Positions 43,923 through 51,567 of a DNA stretch of 64,000 bases are shown one piece after another. The stretch's first letter is position 1; every line of letters starts with the position of its first letter. The notes beneath the pieces are model-generated. The model saw only the letters and a program-made list of their open reading frames with translations. It was not told the origin of the DNA and did no database searches. A program made the translations under genes and the position numbers. The stretch is from Paenibacillus allorhizosphaerae (GTDB lineage: Bacteria > Bacillota > Bacilli > Paenibacillales > NBRC-103111), in contig NZ_CAJVCE010000014.1 of assembly GCF_910594985.1 (NCBI RefSeq), positions 62,001 through 126,000 on the forward strand. Direction: 5' to 3'.

Positions 43923-44321
43923 TTATTGAATCAGGGCATCCAGCGAATAAGAACCGGCCCCGGTCAAAGCGATCCCGACAACGACGGCGATCAGCACCAG
44001 ATGGTATTCAATGCCGTTCGCGTCCGCCCATAACCCGTTTTTGCCATGCACTTTGACGATGGCGCCCAGCATGGCTGCCGCGATGAGCACCGCGGCCAGC
44101 GGAGTCACGAAGCCGGCGGCGAAGAGCACCCCTCCGACCAATTCCATGAATCCCGCGACAACTGCCATTATTATTCCTGGCTTAATGCCCACCGATTCCA
44201 TCCATCCGCCCGTTCCTTTCGGACCGTAACCGCCGAACCAGCCGAACAGTTTTTGGGCACCGTGCCCGATAAACAACAAACCGACAACCAAACGAATAAG
44301 CAATAACCCTAACGCCATCAT
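43923..44321 (-). CDS. mhqP: DoxX-family membrane protein (MhqP-like)
   Basis: The product (132 residues) has four hydrophobic helices with LLLIRLVVGLLFIGHGAQKLFGWFGG, i.e. the DoxX signature LF..HG.QKL, and later ELVGGVLFAAGFVTP. DoxX proteins are thought to act with quinone redox enzymes at the membrane; Bacillus MhqP is the same family. The ATG at 44321 is chosen because GGAGG sits nine bases upstream, whereas the first ATG (44330) touches it. It leads the mhq operon, with a leader of about 190 nt that holds a small ORF. Confidence 0.87.
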   Translation of the reverse strand: MMALGLLLIRLVVGLLFIGHGAQKLFGWFGGYGPKGTGGWMESVGIKPGIIMAVVAGFMELVGGVLFAAGFVTPLAAVLIAAAMLGAIVKVHGKNGLWADANGIEYHLVLIAVVVGIALTGAGSYSLDALIQ

Positions 44322-44353
44322 GAAAATCATCCTCCAATTATTATAATTTTAAG

Positions 44354-44371
44354 TATCTTTAATTTGAGACA
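44354..44371 (-). promoter_or_regulatory. Second MhqR/MarR-like operator candidate
   Basis: On the plus strand TATCTTTAATTTGAGACA is an imperfect palindrome like the one at 44500 and like the published MhqR box (about TATCTCGAA-TCGAGATA). It lies between the leader ORF and the mhqP ribosome binding site. Assignment is inference. Confidence 0.45.
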
Positions 44372-44392
44372 TTTGACAAAAAATCATCGCTT

Positions 44393-44467
44393 CTATCTAT
44401 ACTTCGCCCATTTACCGGCTCGTTTGATCATTACGATGATCTTCCGTCTTTCTACTGTGTTCAGCAT
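44393..44467 (-). CDS. 24-residue leader peptide ORF of the mhq operon
   Basis: GAGGAG lies nine bases before an ATG at 44467, and the frame of 25 codons ends in TAG at 44393. The peptide is basic: MLNTVERRKIIVMIKRAGKW followed by AKYR. It sits wholly inside the leader, between two MarR-type palindromes and before mhqP. Signals for translation are as good as for the downstream genes. Whether the peptide or only its translation matters is unknown. Confidence 0.5.
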   Translation of the reverse strand: MLNTVERRKIIVMIKRAGKWAKYR

Positions 44468-44499
44468 GGACACCATCTCCTCGATATCTCAAATTCATT

Positions 44500-44540
44500 T
44501 ATCTTGATTTAAAGATATATTATTTTTCGAATCCTGTCAA
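44500..44540 (-). promoter_or_regulatory. Promoter of the mhq operon with overlapping MhqR-like operator
   Basis: On the minus strand TTGACA (44540-44535) is a perfect -35, then a 17-base spacer, then TATCTT as -10 (44517-44512). The -10 is part of the palindrome TATCTTTAAATCAAGATA (44500-44517), which has the form of an MhqR box. A repressor bound there would block the polymerase. In Bacillus MhqR leaves its sites on exposure to quinones. No MhqR gene is in the window. Confidence 0.65.
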
Positions 44541-44632
44541 CAGGTTAATCAAAAAAATGTATCCCGCAATGTCCTATTTATTTAAGAAGGGCTATGCGGC
44601 GTATGAAAGCTTCATACGGCCGCATAACTTAG

Positions 44633-45091
44633 CTACCTTCTCGCTCTGCGTATGATTTGAAACATGACGATGCCCGTAAATATTCCAATAAATGCAAAGA
44701 GCATGGGCAACCACACCGGACCGAATAGAACGCCGAACAGCTTCAGCTTTGCCGAATAAATGATTCCGACGGTGCCGAAGAAAGCGCCTAATACGAACGG
44801 GAGATACGCGTATGGTGCGGTCGTCCCCGCATCTTTGTAGGCATCCCACATGCCAAACATATATAGACACGGGTAAAACATGAGCCAGTGGTAATCCGTA
44901 GCATGGATGGCCCCGGCGATATCGCCGTGAAAACTGTATATAATGATAAGGTTCAAATGAGCCTGCGTGTTGATCACGAATTCCAATATGATTAAGGTAA
45001 TCCCTTTTACATACTTTTTGTTCAAAAATTGGCCGAAACCGGGAAGAGCGATAGCCCACAGCAGCTTTTCGATTTTATTGGATGTGGTCAT
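44633..45091 (-). CDS. Small integral membrane protein, function unknown
   Basis: The product has 152 residues with four likely transmembrane helices. It begins KIEKLLWAIALPGFGQFLNKKYVKG, a start common in small TM2-like membrane proteins ('PG.GQ.y....kG'), followed by helices around residues 28-48, 65-85, 90-112 and 122-148, and a basic end RRARR. It follows a second membrane protein gene by 16 bp and probably forms an operon with it. No ribosome binding site is evident, so coupling is likely. Confidence 0.75.
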   Translation of the reverse strand: MTTSNKIEKLLWAIALPGFGQFLNKKYVKGITLIILEFVINTQAHLNLIIIYSFHGDIAGAIHATDYHWLMFYPCLYMFGMWDAYKDAGTTAPYAYLPFVLGAFFGTVGIIYSAKLKLFGVLFGPVWLPMLFAFIGIFTGIVMFQIIRRARR

Positions 45092-45107
45092 AGCGGCTTC
45101 ACGGGCA

Positions 45108-45734
45108 TTAATGAATCAAATCGGCAGATTCGGAATCTATCGACGGCTCCTGAACGGGACGAAGCGGAATGTTCATTTTTGCGGCAGACGGCTGCATCAC
45201 GATATTTTTGATGCGGGATGGCATCGTTAATCGATTGGACCGGTACATGTCCAATTTTTCCCGGGTCGGCTTATTTTTTTTCGTAAGCTTACGTACGCCT
45301 CCTGCAAGAGCTCGGATAGCAAATAACGTGAAGTTGATATATGCAAAAGTTTGCAGAACGGACCATGATCTCCATTTAAACAACTTTGTCCTCTTCTCCA
45401 TGATCCATTGGGCAACGGACATCGGGACGCTAAAGCATAAGCTCTTCAGGATCATTCCCAAAGGCTTCGAACGATCGGTCCATCGGACCCAGACGACGCT
45501 AAGCAGCGGATAAAACAACAGGTCATACAAAATATTGGTGTCAAAAATTTTCGGGAATGGCCGGACCGGATATTCGATTTTATTTCTTTTGATGAAAATC
45601 GAATCGACAGCGCTTGATAAAATGCCTTTGGCAAAAAATATGGTTAAATACATAGGCAAGTTTTTACGCTTCAATATAAAGGGAGCCGCCGCCAAACAAG
45701 AAACAAACAGCATTCTTATCAAGATCCGTTCCAA
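45108..45734 (-). CDS. Multipass membrane protein, function unknown
   Basis: The product (208 residues) has about five hydrophobic helices (ILIRMLFVSCLAAAPFIL, YLTIFFAKGILSSAV, NILYDLLFYPLLSVVWV, MILKSLCFSVPMSV, FAYINFTLFAIRALAGG) and a hydrophilic C-terminal 50 residues. The TTG at 45734 is chosen for GGGAGG eight bases upstream. The layout recalls CBO0543-type membrane proteins of spore formers, but the sequence match is not clear enough to name. It pairs with the membrane protein just downstream. Confidence 0.7.
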   Translation of the reverse strand: MERILIRMLFVSCLAAAPFILKRKNLPMYLTIFFAKGILSSAVDSIFIKRNKIEYPVRPFPKIFDTNILYDLLFYPLLSVVWVRWTDRSKPLGMILKSLCFSVPMSVAQWIMEKRTKLFKWRSWSVLQTFAYINFTLFAIRALAGGVRKLTKKNKPTREKLDMYRSNRLTMPSRIKNIVMQPSAAKMNIPLRPVQEPSIDSESADLIH

Positions 45735-45849
45735 ATTGAATTCCTCCCTGCATTGAATGGTTAACATTAGTATTCAATAGGGAAACGAATATATGTCTTG
45801 AAAAATTTACTAAGATCTACATGCCGTTCGCGGCGGACTGTATACGCGA

Positions 45850-45891
45850 AAGAGCACTTCCGCCGCTGACATGCGGTTGGAAGTGCTCTTC
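45850..45891 (-). terminator. Terminator after the MEDS histidine kinase gene
   Basis: AGAGCACTTCC pairs with GGAAGTGCTCT around a GC-rich loop, followed on the minus strand by TTCGCG. It is 22 bases past the stop. Confidence 0.75.
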
Positions 45892-45912
45892 ATTCTCATA
45901 CTTGACGTTGCT

Positions 45913-47241
45913 TCATTCGGCAACAGCGTCGTTAAGGACAGGCTCAGGCTGCAAAGGAAGTATAACGGTGACAACCGTCCCTTCGTTCGGACTGCTCTTG
46001 ATTTCGATTTCGCCGTCAAAGTAATCGACCAGCTTTTTCACCATAAACAAGCCGATGCCTTGACCGCCCTTCTCTTCATTGAATTTCTCATATTTGCGGA
46101 ATAACAGCCCGAGCTGCTCTTTCCCGATGCCTACACCGTAGTCTCTTACAACAATATGGAGCCGCAAGTTGTCGGTATATACATGGAGAAACACGGAGCC
46201 GCCCTCATAGCTGTACTTTACCGCATTGCTAAGTATATTCGAGACGATCAGCTTAAAACCGATCGCATTGCTGAGCAATTGATCTCCATCCGAAAGCGAA
46301 ATTTCGCTGACCAGTTTCATTCCTTGCGTCCGCGCCTTCACTTCCATCATCTCGGTAACTTCAGCCAGCAGCGCCTTCGGCACCACTTGCTTGCGCAGCC
46401 ATAACGACTCGGTCGTAAGCAACTGCTCCGTATTGATAATATGGCTGATTTCATTATCGATCAGCATCACGTAGTCGCAAATCGCCTTTAATTTTTCGCG
46501 GTCCGCCTCGTCCTCGGCCTTCTGCATCAACAGCATGGAATACGCCTTAATCACCGTTAACGGATTGCGAACCTCATGCGATACGGCATGAACGAAATCC
46601 AGCTTTTGCTTATAAAAGTCCATTTCCGTCTCGATTTCGTACTGCGCGGAGTGTGACGGAAGCAGTTGTTTGTTGCGGTGACTGCGATACATATTGGAAT
46701 GGATCATATTCTGATCCGTCATTAAGTATTCGTGGGTTTTCAGTTTCTCGTTCTGGGCCGAGGCGGGAATGGCGTTTCCATCATAGCAGCATACGGTGAA
46801 ATACCCGAACTCGTCCGTTACGATCACGCGTTTGGCCGCATTCGGCGCAGCTTTTACCTGTTCCAGCGTCCAGTCCGCATGACCCCATATCCTCACCGAA
46901 AGCTCTTCTTTCCACTTGGATGGCTCTATGATTCTTTTCACGTCCGTCAGCACTTTCTCAAACTGAAAATCGTCATGTCTCCGGAAAAAATCGCCGTTGT
47001 CCACAAAATGGACGTACGTAAAATCGTTCCGAGGCCTATCCGACTTCAACCGTGCGGCAATCGACTCGAAGCGTTCCATACTGTCTATGAATATGACATG
47101 CTGACCGAAGTCCACGGCGCTCTGTATAAACGACATGGCATTGCGCAAATACCCTTCTACGGAATCATAGCTATACAGAATGCGCGCTCCGTTCTCAACA
47201 TTCACCTTATGGCTCAGTTGAACCGTTTTGAAAATAGACAT
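45913..47241 (-). CDS. MEDS-domain sensor histidine kinase, soluble
   Basis: The product has 442 residues. The N-terminal 165 or so form a MEDS domain (the DcmR-type sensory domain): GARILYSYDSVEGYLRNAM, HVIFIDSMERFESI, VHFVDNGDFF, RIWGHADW. A linker follows, then HisKA with the phospho-acceptor in HAVSHEVRNPL (about His222), then HATPase with SNILSNAVKYSYEGG, VRDYGVGIG and GGQGIGLFMVKKL. There is no transmembrane segment, so it senses a cytoplasmic signal; MEDS is thought to bind small hydrocarbon-type ligands. No response regulator is adjacent. GGAGG lies five bases before the ATG. Confidence 0.9.
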   Translation of the reverse strand: MSIFKTVQLSHKVNVENGARILYSYDSVEGYLRNAMSFIQSAVDFGQHVIFIDSMERFESIAARLKSDRPRNDFTYVHFVDNGDFFRRHDDFQFEKVLTDVKRIIEPSKWKEELSVRIWGHADWTLEQVKAAPNAAKRVIVTDEFGYFTVCCYDGNAIPASAQNEKLKTHEYLMTDQNMIHSNMYRSHRNKQLLPSHSAQYEIETEMDFYKQKLDFVHAVSHEVRNPLTVIKAYSMLLMQKAEDEADREKLKAICDYVMLIDNEISHIINTEQLLTTESLWLRKQVVPKALLAEVTEMMEVKARTQGMKLVSEISLSDGDQLLSNAIGFKLIVSNILSNAVKYSYEGGSVFLHVYTDNLRLHIVVRDYGVGIGKEQLGLLFRKYEKFNEEKGGQGIGLFMVKKLVDYFDGEIEIKSSPNEGTVVTVILPLQPEPVLNDAVAE

Positions 47242-47443
47242 TATGGCCTCCGAAATCGATGGATTACTACTGTATCACTATATCAAACTATGCCTATTTT
47301 TGATATACCCTACTACATATTGTGAAAAATTGCTCATGACAAGTATGGTAATTTTTTTGAAAAAGGGTTTTGTCGATCCATGACGAATACAAACAGTTGG
47401 AACAAATCCACTCAAAACGGATAGAGAAACGAGGAGGAGAATG

Positions 47444-49099
47444 ATGAAACATACGAATCGTCTGACCAAATTCGTCGCGATGTTTTGTTTGGCGTTGATG
47501 CTCGGATGCGCGAATCTCGCCTTTTTCGCACACGAGGTTCGAGCGGATTCCACATACAGTTACAGAACCGCTCCGAACGATACGATCGGCGTCACCCGTC
47601 CCACAATTACGTACTACTTCACGACAGACCTGGGCATGCAGCCTGTAGCTTATTCGATGTATGTGAACGGCAAAAGCGTAACGGTTGCGTATGACGGCAA
47701 AGGAACGTTAAGCTACACGCCAACCCAAGACCTCGCGCCGGGCGAATACAAGGTGGACATCTCGATTACTTATGCAGGCTATATGCCGATGGAACAATCG
47801 TGGAAGTTTACGGTTGCTGCCAACGCGCTAAAGCAGTTTCAGGCTGCTACTTCCGAGCAGCAGGACGGCTTGTCCGCGCTGAACGACTATCGGACGATCT
47901 ACGGACTAAGCCCCGTCAAGTTCAACGATATGCTCAATGCCGGCGCTACCGCACACGCCAAATATTTGGAAGATAACAAGGTCAATCAAACGAAAGAGAA
48001 CCGGATCAGCTTGCATGACGAGGAGCCGGGAAAACCCGGGTTTACCGGTAAAAAGCCAATCGACCGCGCCAAATATTTCGGCTATTCTGTAGGCGGCATC
48101 GGCGAGGACGCCGCCCTGCTCAAAGGAGCGGTCAAAGAGGCGATCGATGCGTTATTCGACGCACCGTACCATAGAAGCCCGCTTCTGGACCCGTCCATTC
48201 AAGAAGTCGGCGTCGGAAGAGTAGGCAATTATACCGTTATTTTATTCGGCCTGACACCGGCCAGCAGCTCGCAGCTTGTCGTTTCGCCGGCTCCCGGCGA
48301 CCGGTTTGTACCTACCGATTTTGACGGGTATGAGGCGCCGGACCCGCTGCGCATGCATAGCGGAGCCACGTATCCCGCCGGTTACCCGATTATGGCGCAA
48401 TATTTCGGAACCGGGATCGACAAGGTCAAACTGGTCAGCGCCGAGCTGCTGGACAGCAGCAACAAGCCGGTCGACTTTCTGGCCAATTCGCCGGACAATG
48501 ACGATAGCCTGACGAATGCCATCATTTTGATTCCGCGCAAGCCGCTGGAAGCGGATGCCCGTTATCATGTGAAGCTGAAGCTGGAGGCCGTGAAAACGGA
48601 CGGCACCAGCACCGCAGAGACGAAGGAATGGGATTTTACGACAGAGCCGGTCGCCTCGCTTGGCAAACAGAAGCTGCATCAAAATGCGGCAGACTATAAA
48701 AAGTATTATGTCACCGCAGCGCCGGTGGAGCGGGTAGCCGCCTTCGGCCTGGACGACACAAACTACAAGGTGGACGGCATCCCATTCCCGATGAAGAGAC
48801 CGCCGCTCATTGTCGACGGCTTCTCGTATTTGTACATCCGCGATCTGGCGGCAGCGCTTGGAGCGAATGTGGAATGGGACAATGCGAAGCGCGCGGCCGT
48901 CTATACGAAGGGCGCATTGAAAGTTACGCTTTATACGAACACCAATCAGTATGAAATCAACGGCACGGTGAAAACAACAGACACGCCTGCCCGGTTAATC
49001 GACGAAAACACGATGGTGCCGGTCCGGCTGCTCGCCGAAGTGCTGGGCGCGAAAGTCGATTACGTTGAAGCGACCCGCACCGTAAAGATCGCCTATTAA
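47444..49099 (+). CDS. Secreted CAP-domain surface protein with C-terminal stalk domain
   Basis: The product (about 551 residues) is exported: a signal peptide ends near AFFAHEVRA. Then come an Ig-like/Big segment (residues 35-125: RPTITYYFTTDLG, VDISITYAGYMP), a CAP/SCP domain (about 135-270: LNDYRTIYGLSPVKFNDMLN, A-HAKYL, GIGEDAALLKGA, VGVGRVGNYTVILFG), a second Ig-like domain (about 275-405) and a copper-amine-oxidase-N-like stalk domain (about 440-550: YLYIRDLAAALGANVEWD, MVPVRLLAEVLGAKVDY). GAGGAGG precedes two ATGs; the second, 47444, has the better spacing. It is a wall-associated protein of unknown activity. Confidence 0.88.
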   Translation: MKHTNRLTKFVAMFCLALMLGCANLAFFAHEVRADSTYSYRTAPNDTIGVTRPTITYYFTTDLGMQPVAYSMYVNGKSVTVAYDGKGTLSYTPTQDLAPGEYKVDISITYAGYMPMEQSWKFTVAANALKQFQAATSEQQDGLSALNDYRTIYGLSPVKFNDMLNAGATAHAKYLEDNKVNQTKENRISLHDEEPGKPGFTGKKPIDRAKYFGYSVGGIGEDAALLKGAVKEAIDALFDAPYHRSPLLDPSIQEVGVGRVGNYTVILFGLTPASSSQLVVSPAPGDRFVPTDFDGYEAPDPLRMHSGATYPAGYPIMAQYFGTGIDKVKLVSAELLDSSNKPVDFLANSPDNDDSLTNAIILIPRKPLEADARYHVKLKLEAVKTDGTSTAETKEWDFTTEPVASLGKQKLHQNAADYKKYYVTAAPVERVAAFGLDDTNYKVDGIPFPMKRPPLIVDGFSYLYIRDLAAALGANVEWDNAKRAAVYTKGALKVTLYTNTNQYEINGTVKTTDTPARLIDENTMVPVRLLAEVLGAKVDYVEATRTVKIAY

Positions 49100-49112
49100 G
49101 GATTCGACCGTC

Positions 49113-49149
49113 AAGGAGCTTTTGGCCCAGGAGCCAAAGCTCCTTTTTG
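49113..49149 (+). terminator. Rho-independent terminator
   Basis: AAGGAGCTTTTGGC pairs with GCCAAAGCTCCTT, followed by TTTGTTG, 14 bases after the stop. Confidence 0.92.
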
Positions 49150-49244
49150 TTGTTTGCCGTAAGGCCGGTATCCTGTGTTCAAGCGGCCGATGCCTCCATT
49201 CCGCACTATCGCTCCTCGAGAACAACCTCCGCTCAGCTTTATGA

Positions 49245-49344
49245 TGTGGATATATCAACTTGTGGATATGTTGACAGCTGCTTGTCGGTTTATGCACAGC
49301 AAGCGGTTGCAAGCTGTGAATATTGTGTATAATTTTGTGGATAT
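49245..49344. promoter_or_regulatory. Cluster of DnaA-box-like 9-mers
   Basis: TGTGGATAT occurs at 49245, 49261 and 49336, and TTATGCACA at 49290. Each differs by one base from the DnaA box TTATCCACA (or its complement TGTGGATAA). A weaker TGTGAATAT is at 49315. Four near-boxes in 100 bp of gene-free DNA exceed what I would expect by chance. It may be a DnaA-binding site away from oriC; no replication gene is nearby. Confidence 0.45.
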
Positions 49345-49425
49345 TCTTACAATTCAATGTTTTTGCACAAATTATGAAGACCGCGGCTCTGCTTTTCCAT
49401 CGACATCTCCCCAGCGGCCAGACAG

Positions 49426-49785
49426 CTAGATTCGATAGTTATGCCGGAACAACGAGGGAGCCATTCCGGTCTTGGCGCTGAACACGCGGCTCAAATAAGA
49501 CCCGTTCTCGAACCCGCAGCGGCAGGCAATGCCGTCAAGCGTCTCGTCGGTTTCCAGCAGCAGCCGCTTCACTTCTTCGAGGCGCAGCCTCGTTACATAT
49601 TCCACGGGGGTAGCTCCGTATGCCGCGCAAAAACGCCGGGTCAGCTGTGACTGGCCGATCCCCAGCTTCTCGGCGATTTGCTTCATGCTCATGTCCTCGA
49701 ACAAATGCCGATGCATATACCCGGCCGCAAGCTGCATGAGCGGGTCGCTCGAATCTTTACCCGTGACGGCGAATTCCCGCTCCAT
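49426..49785 (-). CDS. Short AraC-type DNA-binding protein
   Basis: The product (119 residues) is just an AraC/XylS double helix-turn-helix: MSMKQIAEKLGIGQSQLTRRF, TPVEYVTRLRLEEVKRLLLE, DGIACRCGFENGSYLSRVFS, then KTGMAPSLFR. A stop codon lies a few codons before the ATG, so no sensor domain is joined in this frame. It could be a true stand-alone regulator like SoxS/MarA, or the 3' remnant of a longer gene. No ribosome binding site is convincing, only GGAGAG touching the ATG, which favours decay. Confidence 0.65.
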   Translation of the reverse strand: MEREFAVTGKDSSDPLMQLAAGYMHRHLFEDMSMKQIAEKLGIGQSQLTRRFCAAYGATPVEYVTRLRLEEVKRLLLETDETLDGIACRCGFENGSYLSRVFSAKTGMAPSLFRHNYRI

Positions 49786-49946
49786 CTCTCCGGCTTACGC
49801 TACGCCTTATACCCGTATCATTCAACGATGGATGATGCGGCTCTTGGAGGAACAACGGAAGCAAAAGCGCCTATATCCAGCGCAACTTCTTGCATAACAT
49901 GCTCATGCAACTTGAAGCTTCCTACCGACACGATGGCTTATAAAAG

Positions 49947-49983
49947 AAAAAGGAACTCAGCGGATGTGCTGAGCTCCTTTTTC
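49947..49983. terminator. Bidirectional terminator hairpin in a 300-bp gene-free stretch
   Basis: AAAAAGGAACTCAGC pairs with GCTGAGCTCCTTTTT (one mismatch). The surrounding interval 49786-50086 shows no other gene I can support; a 37-codon minus frame there lacks a ribosome binding site. Confidence 0.8.
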
Positions 49984-50086
49984 TTGTGTAGAGTAGTCCT
50001 ACCGTACTTTTATAACGAACAGCTACCCACATCTTCATAGCAGAACACAGCCGCAACTTCCGGCGATTCTGGACGAAGACATATAG

Positions 50087-50398
50087 CTAGGATTGGTTCG
50101 AAACGGATGGCTTCGATTTTTGTGCGGCGGTCACCATGAGCAAAATGCCTGTAATCAAGTGCAAGATCCAGCCCAGCAGCGGAATCCAGGCTAATACCGA
50201 GGTGATAATCCCTAAGATGGAGCCATAAAACGGTTCTTTATTTTTGGCGGAGAGAATTAACGTAATCACGTGCAGAATGAACATCACTCCTAAAGCGGTG
50301 TAAGCGCTCCCCAACACTACGGCAGCGCCAACAACAGGAATTGCTAGGAACACCTCGAATGCCCCGGTGATCCATTTCAGGACTCTGGAACCAGTCAT
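50087..50398 (-). CDS. Small membrane protein, function unknown
   Basis: The product (103 residues) has three to four hydrophobic helices (AIPVVGAAVVLGSAYTALGV, MFILHVITLILS, ILGIITSVLAWIPLLGWIL, HLITGILLMVTAA) with short polar ends. GGGAGG lies eleven bases before the ATG. No family is recognised. It is upstream of a gene-free interval and downstream of AT-rich DNA. Confidence 0.7.
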   Translation of the reverse strand: MTGSRVLKWITGAFEVFLAIPVVGAAVVLGSAYTALGVMFILHVITLILSAKNKEPFYGSILGIITSVLAWIPLLGWILHLITGILLMVTAAQKSKPSVSNQS

Positions 50399-50583
50399 TT
50401 TTCCAACGCCTCCCTAACTCATATTTTCCATATAATATATTAACGACTTAAGAAATATATGGATGTTTATAGCTTGGCAAGCTAAAAAATGTTACGGCTC
50501 GCCGAAAGCGGCCCGCTTCATCGTCCATTGGATGGCTGGAGAGGCGGCTTGAAAAAACACAGATCCGAAGGCAGAGAAGAAGA

Positions 50584-51564
50584 CTACTGTTGCTGCGCAT
50601 GCTCAAGTATGACGCCTTTTCTTTGCCGCAATGCTTCCTTCCAATAATAAGCGGCTACGCCAATATCGAATATGGCCAGACCCATCGGATTGAAATATAC
50701 GGGTTCCTCCCTTTCGAATGCTTCCAACCCGTTGCGGCATACGATGTCCGCCATCGTGAGGACGTTCGATTCGTTCAGACCGTATTCGTTATGAAGCAGT
50801 TCCACATCGGTATTCTCACGGCATACCTCCACCCAGTCGTCAACGACAACGGCTTTCACTTTCGCTACGCTTTCCGGCTTGTAATCCCGCAAAGAGATGT
50901 TAAGCAGCAGCATTCCATCCGCAGGCGCCTCGTCGATATATCTGTGATCGGAAACCGTACAGGTGGCAAAAATATCGGAGTTGCGATACACCGACATCCA
51001 GTCGTCTGCAATTTCCGTTATCTCTCGAACGGATTCCGGCACCGTAACCGGGTCGATCCCTCTGAGATCATATAACGTTACACGCTCCAACTTCTCGCCT
51101 AATAACCTGACGCACATGTCCAGATGAAGACGGCCGACTGGCCCCCATCCGATGATGCCCACTCGCAGCTTTGCTTGCTGCCGTGCGGCAAGGTACGCTT
51201 TCAGCATAAGCCCGCTTACTGCCGCCGTGCGCAACCCGTTCAGCAAACCGCTGTGAAAAAAAGCGGCCGGCGCTCCCGTCGCCGGATCATTGAGAATAAT
51301 CGTATTATGCGCTCTAGGAAGCCCGACCCGACTGTTCTCAGGAAAGCTGGCCACCCATTTGATCCCCGCCATATGGAAGCTCCCGCCGACGAAAGCCGGC
51401 ATGGCAATAATCCGATTCACCGGTTCACGAAACCGCAAATACGGCTTCAGCGGATGAACGCAGTCTCCTCCTTCCTTGATTTCGATAATGTCTTCGATGA
51501 TGTCCGTTAACTTTCGCCAATCGATTCCGATTTCACGAATATGGCCGTCGTGTAAATAAATCAT
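50584..51564 (-). CDS. sbnB: 2,3-diaminopropionate biosynthesis protein SbnB-like dehydrogenase
   Basis: In staphyloferrin B synthesis SbnB oxidatively splits N-(1-amino-1-carboxy-2-ethyl)-glutamate into L-2,3-diaminopropionate and 2-oxoglutarate using NAD. The 326-residue product is of the ornithine cyclodeaminase fold and has SbnB-type features: IAMPAFVGGSFHMAGIKWVASFP (in pieces), NSRVGLPRAHNTIILND, GLLNGLRTAAVSGLM, and NAD-binding VGIIGWGPVGRLHLDM. Length and motifs fit SbnB better than plain ornithine cyclodeaminase. It starts three bases after sbnA, with GGAGG seven bases before the ATG. It is third in the operon. Confidence 0.88.
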   Translation of the reverse strand: MIYLHDGHIREIGIDWRKLTDIIEDIIEIKEGGDCVHPLKPYLRFREPVNRIIAMPAFVGGSFHMAGIKWVASFPENSRVGLPRAHNTIILNDPATGAPAAFFHSGLLNGLRTAAVSGLMLKAYLAARQQAKLRVGIIGWGPVGRLHLDMCVRLLGEKLERVTLYDLRGIDPVTVPESVREITEIADDWMSVYRNSDIFATCTVSDHRYIDEAPADGMLLLNISLRDYKPESVAKVKAVVVDDWVEVCRENTDVELLHNEYGLNESNVLTMADIVCRNGLEAFEREEPVYFNPMGLAIFDIGVAAYYWKEALRQRKGVILEHAQQQ

Positions 51565-51567
51565 GTT

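Noticed and set aside
49800-49915. 37-codon minus frame (VSVGSFKLHEHVMQEVALDI...) considered as a pheromone-like peptide or the lost N-terminus of the AraC protein
   Set aside because: No ribosome binding site, and it does not resemble an AraC sensor domain; it stays unassigned.
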